A stretch of 64,000 nucleotides of DNA from Posidonia oceanica (Eukaryota > Streptophyta > Magnoliopsida > Alismatales > Posidoniaceae), in assembly GCA_037176725.1 (NCBI GenBank), contig JAZBRS010000011.1, positions 7,874,001 through 7,938,000 on the forward strand. The letters are read 5' to 3'. Shown piece after piece: positions 56,917 through 64,000 of this stretch (positions are counted from its first letter, which is position 1; every line of letters starts with the position of its first letter). Position numbers and translations under genes: made by a program. Under the pieces are notes generated by a model that did not search any database, was not told where the DNA came from, and worked only from the letters and a program-made list of their open reading frames with translations.

Positions 56917-58010
56917 TAGACTCCGACTTTTTGTTTTCCGCCTTCCGCTTATCTTGTGGTCTTTCCTTGCTTGCACCTTTGTTCTAGCCCTTTGTTATTC
57001 TATTTAGCGTTTATTTGCAATGTCGTGATTGATTGTTCGTTCTCTTTCCACACCTACATATCATTATCACCGCACGCACATGCCTTAGTGTACATGCCTT
57101 CTTTTGGTTTGATGATTGTTTTATTTCACAAATCATGTACACAACACGATCACATGCCATGCTCATGCCTTTTGATGTGTTGTATGATTTAGCATTGCCA
57201 TGACTGAATGTTTGTTTCCTCTTTCTTGCATTTATCCTAAGGTAAAGTAGAGATGTGATTGCCTACTTCCTCAGTCTAACTTAAAACATGCCAGTAAAAG
57301 TGACATTTAGGCTTACTAGAACTTCTACATCAACTTCTACCCCCCTTTTTTTTGCGGTTAATAAAACAAGCAAGCTAAAAAACTTAATGCATACTCGCAT
57401 GTTTGATCATATAGGGCATGCATTCTTCTCCTCCCTGAGTCCGCCTATTTAGTCTGAGAAGGACAGGTCGCGTCCCCCATTCTGTCGCTTTGGCAATAGC
57501 ACGGGTGGATTGGCCTTGTGCCCCCTTGTCTGGGGTCATGTCGGTGTTACTAGGGGGTACAAGCCTTGCTTTTGGCAGGTTGACGGCTCCCCAATGCACC
57601 ACTCGTCACCGCTTGGCTTCGGCCAGGATTTAGACGGGAGCCTTGCTTTTCTGACCGAGTCGGAGACCTATACACCCTGTGTGGATCTAGAGTAGATAAC
57701 CTACTAGGACACACTAGATTGGTGAGAGAGAGCATGTTAGAAAGCATTTGCATGCATATCATACATATCACGACTAACAGCATTTGCATTCATTTGTCAG
57801 GTCCTAACCTCTTTTTGCTTTGTCCCTCAGATCTGTGAGCGAGTTCCCTTGTCGGAGCTCGAGTCTGTTTCTTTGCTCACGCCCCTGTTGTGACACCCTC
57901 TTCGTGACCCTCCTTTCTCAAGATATCTGTCGAGTTCAATGATAGCTCATCCTAGGTGTCGTCCTTCTTTTCCCTGTCGCAGTCCGGTTCTCACTCGCTC
58001 TTGGACCGCC
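56917..58010 (+). other. Leader of element B
   Basis: Non-coding. The block at about 57415-57740 matches the duplicated leader blocks of E, including CCCC/GGGG around TTGTCT and ACCTACTAGGACACACTAG. This conservation suggests a packaging or dimerisation role, which is inferred. Confidence 0.7.
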
Positions 58011-61000
58011 ATGGCCCAGCGTGTTAGTGAGCCCATGTTCTCTGTTGCCTAGAAAGGGTCCCAGGTTCCGACCCCTCCTTCTGTGGCTCTGGTCTCCACT
58101 GTTGCCCCTTGCACCTTTCACTTTCAAGCGCAGGGGAACCCTGGAATTTTCGGACATCATCTAGCTACCATACCTCCGGGGACTGTCACTGAATCTGTCA
58201 CGATGACTATCTCTCGTGCCCCGAAAATGCTATATATTGTCCCGAGTGTTGCGCTTGATTCCCCCACTGTGACAACTCCTCCTGATGTAGGATTCCACCC
58301 TGTTGGACAGTCTGTGCCTCCACTTGTTGCCCCCGTTCCCCCGCAGGCACTGCAATTCAATATTCCCAATGACGGGACACCTGAAGCATAGTACCAGCAC
58401 CTGTTAGGGCTTGTCCAGCATCTACAGGACATGGCTTTGTCTCTTCACCCCCTCGTGGCTCCTAAGGTCCCATTTGTCCCTCCCTTCTAGTTTCAAGCAT
58501 TCCCCATTGCACCACCGCCTCGACCATCGCCACAGCTACTCGTTGCTCCGACGGTAGGGGCGGCATCGCTGCCTCCTGTGCACCCACTCCTCACTACACA
58601 GTATTTCACTCTCCCCTCTGGTGGTCATCCTTCCGAGATGACAGGAACACAGCACCCAGTTGGTCTGCAGTCCGGCACTGTGCCATTGCAGCAGCTGTTG
58701 CTTCCGTATACTCCAACACCCACAGCACAGCATTCTGCTTATCTTCCCCCATTGCATCCTCAGACTCAGGTTCCTGCATACACCCCACAGCACCACACAC
58801 CCTTGCACGGGTATGTCGGCCATCACGTCGCCTCACCAGCCGATGAGATGGTGGATTCGGAGGAGCACTTAGGTGCGACCCAAACAGCATACGCTAACCC
58901 TGCCCCAACTGCATCTTCTTTGCCAGCAACGACCTTGGATGCCCTCCTTAACAGGATGGGTGATCTGGAGGGAGCACTCCATCAAGTGCAGGGCGAGGAA
59001 TGCCAGTCCTTCGAGTACCGGGACCTCTGTTACTTCCCAGAGGCTGTACTCCCAGCGAATTTCCGTGTCCTGGACTTTGACAAGTACAACGGGAAGGGCT
59101 GCCCTATCTCTCATCTGCGGGCTTATTGCGGGGACCTCACACAGCTTCAAGGTGATGAGAGGTTTCTTATCTGCCTGTTCTAAAAGAGTCTTCCTGGTCC
59201 GGTTATCAAGTGGTTCACGTCACTTGATATGGCCTCCATTAGGACCTGGAGCACCCTCACTCTGGCGTTCGTGGAATAGTACTCTATTAATCTCGACCAA
59301 GTCCCAAAGCAGGAGGATTTGGTCTCCACTGTGCAGAAACCCCATGAGCCGTTCGGGGAGTACGTCGGTCGATGGCGCGCACTAGCCTCGTAGGTTCGAG
59401 ATAGGCCCTCTGACGAGGAGTCTATCGAGATCCTCATCCGGGGCTCACTGCCATCGATTGGGGGTATGCTCAGTCTTCAATCTGTCACCACATTTGCATC
59501 ACTGATTCGGTCAGGCTCCTGCATAGAGAGTGCAATCCGCAGCGGCCACTACCCCACAATCTCCACACTTGCCGGACAGGACATCGTCCCCAACCGCAAC
59601 AACAACAACAACAACTACAACAGCAACAACAACTACAACAGCAACAACAGTGGCAACAACAACAGCGGCAACAACCATGCCAGAAGGAGGGATCAGCCCA
59701 AGCCCTCCATTGCCTACGTTGATTCTCCTGTGGCGTAGTTCAACCTGGCGGGTCACGCTGCCCCAAATCAAATAGTTTATGCACCTGCACCATCACATAC
59801 TCCACAGATTGCACACACCGCCCAGCCGGTCTATCCAGCCACACCAGCCCGGCGAGGACAACGCCCTCCGCAGAAATGGTTTTGCGGCAACACGTGCCAA
59901 TTCACAAAGCTTGTGGAACCACTGAGCACCGTCCTGCCTAAGGTGGCGTCACTCCTTAGGTTCCCTGAGGTTCGCCCACTGCCAAATCCACTTCCACCGT
60001 GGTACAAGGCAGGCCTCTTTTGCAATTACCATCGAGTTGAGGGCCACTCGACGGATAACTACTTCACTTTGTGGGGAGCCATCCAGGACCTGATTGACCA
60101 AAGGGTCATCTCCATAAACACTCAGGAGGCGGCATCCACTTCTGCCCCTCCACTTGCATCCACCCCTGCATCATCTCTAGCTCATCCCAGCATCTTGCAT
60201 CGGCCCCTGCCTGAGCATTCTGGCTCAGGAGGCGCCGGGATCTCAGGAGTCCACACTCTCTTCCCTTCTGGGCCCACTACTTCTGCAGTGGACCCATCTT
60301 CTCTAATGCATTGTGTTTCAAATCCTTTTCCTTTGGCTCTATACAACTCTGCTCTTGCTGGCTCTGAATCGGCAATCCATATGATACAGCTGAACGCCTA
60401 GCCGGGGCCTTCCGCCGCTCGGCCACCATGCAACACCTTGCTGAGCCACCTATCTGCCTGCTGGCCTTGCCACAACCAGAACCTCTTCAACCCTCCTCCC
60501 AGTTTACTACACCAACAGGACCCACCTATCTACTGCCAACCCCCTTGGAGCTTGCGGCCCGCATACCCGTGGTCATTACTCTGACCCGGGATACCCATAG
60601 AGTCCCGTATGACTACGCCACAGAAATGTGCGCTGAAGTCACACGTTCGGGAAGGGTGTATAGGCCTCCGGCCCCGGTAGCCCAGCCTACCACTCCAGAA
60701 GCCACAACCACTCCATCCACAAAGCAAACCGCCAAACCATCCTAGGACCCCATTCAGCCCTCTACCTCCACCCAAAAAGGCCAACCCAGTGTCGACATTA
60801 CCACCCAGCTTAAGAGGGTAAAGGCCGACATCTCCATTTGGGATCTAATCCACTCTTCTGCGGAGCACCGAGAGGCCTTCCTCCGTGTGTTCTAGGCAGC
60901 CCATGTATCCCAAACCATCAAACCTGCAACCCTTGAAAGCATGGTGGGCATGATTGCGAAACCCCACGTCATCTCTTTCTCGAGTGACGAGCTCCCCCCA

Positions 61001-61193
61001 GTAGGGGCATGCCACAACAAGCCCCTCTTCGTCACAGTGCAGTACAACGATCTCCACATCCCTCTGACCTTGGTTGATAATGGCACAGGCCTTAATGTCT
61101 GCCCCTTGCGCACTGCAAGTAAACTCGGATTCAAAGTCGAGGATATCACAGCAGTCACTAAAGGGATGACATCGTTTGACAACACGCACCACG
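58011..61193 (+). pseudogene. gag-pro: Gag-protease of element B
   Basis: It starts MAQRVSEPMF (ATG 58011); a Pro-rich N-terminal part follows. The capsid-like region is FEYRDLCYFPEAVLPANFRVLDFDKYNGKG-type sequence near 59007-59100, with KWFTSLDMASIRTW and YVGRWRALAS. An Asn-rich tract (59596-59690) is followed by a zinc knuckle CNYHRVEGHSTDNY in which the last Cys is Tyr. After a frameshift near 60390 come the linker and protease (FSSDELPPVGACHNKPL, LTLVDNGTGLNVCPLRTA, Asp of VDNG as the catalytic candidate). About ten stops, nine of them TAG, interrupt it. Element C cuts the protease after TSFDNTHHV. Confidence 0.9.
59596..59690 (+). repeat. AAC trinucleotide repeat encoding poly-Asn in gag
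   Basis: (AAC)n with AGC/TAC interruptions gives runs of Asn with Ser and Tyr just before the RRRDQPKP basic stretch. It is in frame with gag. Confidence 0.9.
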
Positions 61194-64000
61194 TGTAGTA
61201 ATCCCAGTGTTCAGATCGTCCATGTACACTGCCAAAAGCTCGGGTGCACCAATCAAAAGCAGGCTCACTATAAGCGGCTATGTCCGAGGAGGAAGGCTCA
61301 ACTCGAAAACACTTAAAACAGAGGAGAAAAGATAAGAAAAAAAGATAAGACAATTCAGAGTCGCCACCGTGTCTATTATCGGGAGACAAAGAAAATCGGG
61401 GTAATGCGTGAGTTAACATGCAAAACCGAGCAAAGGATGCAATGCAAAGCAATGCAAAGGAAAACAAATGCAAATGAATGCAAATGATATGACTCATGCC
61501 TAGGATAAGGGCAATATGGTCATTACGGGCCAAAAGACTAGGCAAGGACTCCTGTTACGTGCAGGGAAGGTGTTAGGCACCCCCGACTCGCCCGAGAATC
61601 GGTCTTTCTAGGCTTATGCTCGCATACGTAGGGAAATGCAAATTTGAATGCCTAAGTGCCAATGAATGTCTAAATGGATGCTCAAAGGTGTGCTCTAAGT
61701 GATGGGATGCAACGCAAGGAAGTAAACGTGCAGTCTAAGCACTCAGCAACGCTGTCTGTGTTCCAAACCGGGCGAAACCTGGTTCGTGAGAACTCCAGGC
61801 AGTAAGCATCATTGCCCTATATGTAAATGCAGGCAGAAAAACAAAGCGGCGGTAAAACCAAGCAATGCAGGCGGCATGCAAGAGAAAACAGCATAAAACA
61901 CGCAAAACGATACGAGAAACGGAAGTGGCACGTGAAACGGTGCCAAAGGCGAAGCGGGCACGCGAAACGGTGCCAAAAACAGAGCGGGCACACAAAACGA
62001 TGCCAGGAGCAAAGTGGGCACGCAAAACGGTGCCAAAACAAGTGAGATAAAACACCAGTAAAGCCATGCAGATGCTGGTGCAAAGAGAAAGAGCAGGAGA
62101 AGCAAAGCGGAGGCAAACAGCGCAAGTGTGACAACGAACGTTGTTTAAGGACCACACAATGTAAGTGTGAAGACCTACAAAGGGGAAGGGAAGCAAGTGG
62201 GAGGATTACCACTATTCTGTGACCATTTCCCACCAAAGTGTCCCACGATGTGTCTCACACGCTGCCAGAAGCTCGTGATGTGATTGGATCATGGAAAAGG
62301 GGGAAGAAAGTCGCAATTAGTGATGAATCCAGGGGAAAAACTCAACCTAAAACACTGAGAGTACGCGAAAAGGGGAGACAGAGTTGATAGACAAGGAGAG
62401 AAGGTGCTAATCTACATGCTCGAGAAAGCAGAAAGCAAAAACAATGCATGCAATGCAATTGATGTGTAAATGTATGCTGTGCAGGGGTTCAGGAGGACTT
62501 ACCTTGGAGATCTGAAGCCTGATCTGAGAAATGCTTGGTCTACATTGAAGTGCGCTCCACCGGGGTTGTCCAGGTAGCTTGGTTGAGAAGATCCGGCTGC
62601 CCGATCAGAAGATATGCTGCCTTCAAGGCAGAGGGACCAGAACAGGGGAGAAGAATGGATCTAAGTGTAAAGGAGGTCCTAGGGGTGTGCAAAACAAGTC
62701 CTCCCATGTGAATGGGAGCTAGGAATGCTTAAGTGTGTGCAAAAATGTCAAATGCAAAGATGCATGGGTGCAATGCATGCAAAAATGCAAGAAAAGGACC
62801 TAAGAATGACTTTTCAGAAAACTTAGGGGCCTATATGCAATTTTTGAAAAAGTTGAGGACCTAAATGCAAGGATTTTGAAAAGCTAGGGCTTATATGCAA
62901 GGTTTTTGAAAACTTGGGGGTCTGAGTGCAATTTTACAAAATGCAGGGTTTAAAATGCAATTTAATAAGGTAAACATGCATTTAAATAAGTTTTGAAATC
63001 ATGTGGAGGACTAATGTACAATTTGAAAACATGTAGGGGTTGAAATGCAATTTTATAAGGTAAAACTATGATTTTGAATGGTCTGTGAATTAATTAGTGG
63101 ACCTATGTGCAATTTCTAAATATGCAAGGGCTAAAATGCAATTTTATAAGCAAAAGTATGCATTTAAATGAGTTTTATAAACATGTAGAGGACCTATGTG
63201 TAATTTTAAAACATGCAGGGTCTAAAATGTAATTTTATAAGGAAAAATGTTAAAAAACAGATGCTGTGCATGCAAATGGGGGACTTATGTGCAAAAATCA
63301 GAAAGCATGGGAAAAAATGCAATGTAGTAAGAAAAGATTGAAAATAAAATGATTTATCAACAGATCAGAGGACTAAAAAGCAAATAAAGAAAAATGCAGG
63401 ATTAAAATGCAATTTACTAAGGTAAAATCAGAGTATTAAATGAGATTATCAACTAAAGGACTAACATGCAAAAATAAAAAACTACAGGACTAAAAAATAA
63501 AGAAGAAAATCTATGTTTGAACTACTGTAGGACTAATAAGTAAATAAAATAAATAGCAGGACTAGAAAATAAATGTGCAGAAACTTAAATGAACTGTAAA
63601 TGGACTGGAATGTAAATAAAATAAATGACTGGGCTGGAAATAAAGAAAATAAATAAATAAATAAACTGTAACTGCAGAGGACTGAAATGAAAATAAAAAT
63701 ACATGCTGGGCTAGAAATAAATTAAAGCTTAAAGGAAAACACAGCAGGAGAACTAACTAGCAATTAATCAGATTTTTAGGGTTTTCATGCAATTTCATAT
63801 GATTTAAATTCAAACTTAAATGATTTTTAAACGATGGCAGGACTGGAAAGTAATAACATAAAAACAGGAGGCAAAAATGCAATATTTGGCAAAAATATCA
63901 TGGTTGGCAAAAATAAGTGCACAGTAAAATCACAGCAACCATGGTCACTGTAGCAGTTGCTACTAGTGACCATGAACGGAGGAGGAGGCCGGCTGGAGCT
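61194..64000 (-). mobile_element. LTR of element C, incomplete
   Basis: On the minus strand its end is GGGATTACTACA (61194). It carries a primer-binding-site fossil (61358-61366), U5 stem-loop (61557-61592), double hairpin (61780-61815), 30-bp repeats (about 61910-62045), CCAAG|GTAAGTCC site (62512) and the GCATTTTAG tract (62760-63900), and runs off the window in the GC-rich zone. It is the closest relative of the solo LTR. CCACG (61189-61193) is the candidate target duplication. Confidence 0.9.
61910..62045 (-). repeat. About 30-bp tandem repeats in C's LTR
   Basis: Four or more units of GGGCACGCGAAACGGTGCCA type, the reverse complement of the array in the solo LTR. GGCAC/GTGCC arms are kept. 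Confidence 0.8.

Larger units (their letters stand above)
53873..61193 (+). mobile_element. Element B: Gypsy element inserted into A, interrupted by C
   Basis: 5' LTR (53873-56889), primer-binding site (56896-56916), leader (56917-58010) and gag-protease (58011-61193). The next element's LTR starts inside the protease region. Left flank CTTGC (53868-53872) would be the target duplication; its partner is off the window. Confidence 0.88.

Overview
This window looks like heterochromatic DNA from a large flowering-plant genome. It consists almost entirely of nested Ty3/Gypsy LTR retrotransposons of the Tat/Ogre type. The evidence is a polyprotein with two RNase H domains, a primer-binding site beginning TGGCGACTCC, LTRs of about 3-5.8 kb that start TGTAGACACC or TGTTGACACC and end in CA, and a plant mobile domain (PMD) ORF between pol and the 3' LTR. 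One LINE and one intron-containing PMD/coiled-coil gene, both broken, lie among them. I found no intact host gene, tRNA, rRNA or CRISPR array. The species cannot be named from the sequence.

Layout. 1-848 is a hierarchical minisatellite fused to a reverse transcriptase. 869-19570 is element D (+): pol, spacer, PMD ORF, hairpin array, polypurine tract and 3' LTR (14321-19570). A 5.8-kb solo LTR (3887-9675) with a perfect CCCCC target duplication sits in its spacer. D lies inside element E (-): arrays, gag, duplicated leader, primer-binding site and 5' LTR (25298-28517). E lies in an LTR fragment F (+, 28518-29036). 29037-37690 holds a PMD/coiled-coil gene (-) split by a LINE (+, about 31771-35590). 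G is an LTR (-, about 37690-40214). H (40215-41058) is a hairpin-repeat remnant. Element A (-, 41059-53872) has its 3' LTR, polypurine tract, hairpin array, PMD ORF, spacer and pol. It is interrupted by element B (+, 53873-61193; 5' LTR, primer-binding site, leader, gag-protease), which is interrupted in turn by the LTR of element C (-, 61194 to the window end).

Order of events: E entered F, then D entered E, then the solo-LTR parent entered D. On the right, G and A entered H, B entered A, and C entered B. Gag, protease, RT, RNase H and integrase would make and insert the cDNA. The role of the PMD protein is unknown.

The most striking signal is structural. Different elements carry long arrays of short tandem hairpins whose stems change together. 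In A the arms GACTTCG/CGAAGTC become GACTCCA/TGGAGTC, and CCTCG/CGAGG becomes CCCCG/CGGGG or CCTTG/CAAGG. E's LTR carries seven 60-bp nested palindromes, six of them spaced about 230-245 bp apart. Repeated primer-binding-site fossils also suggest that the LTRs have grown outwards at their 3' ends. Premature stops are strongly biased to TAG, a pattern expected from decay of CHG-methylated DNA.
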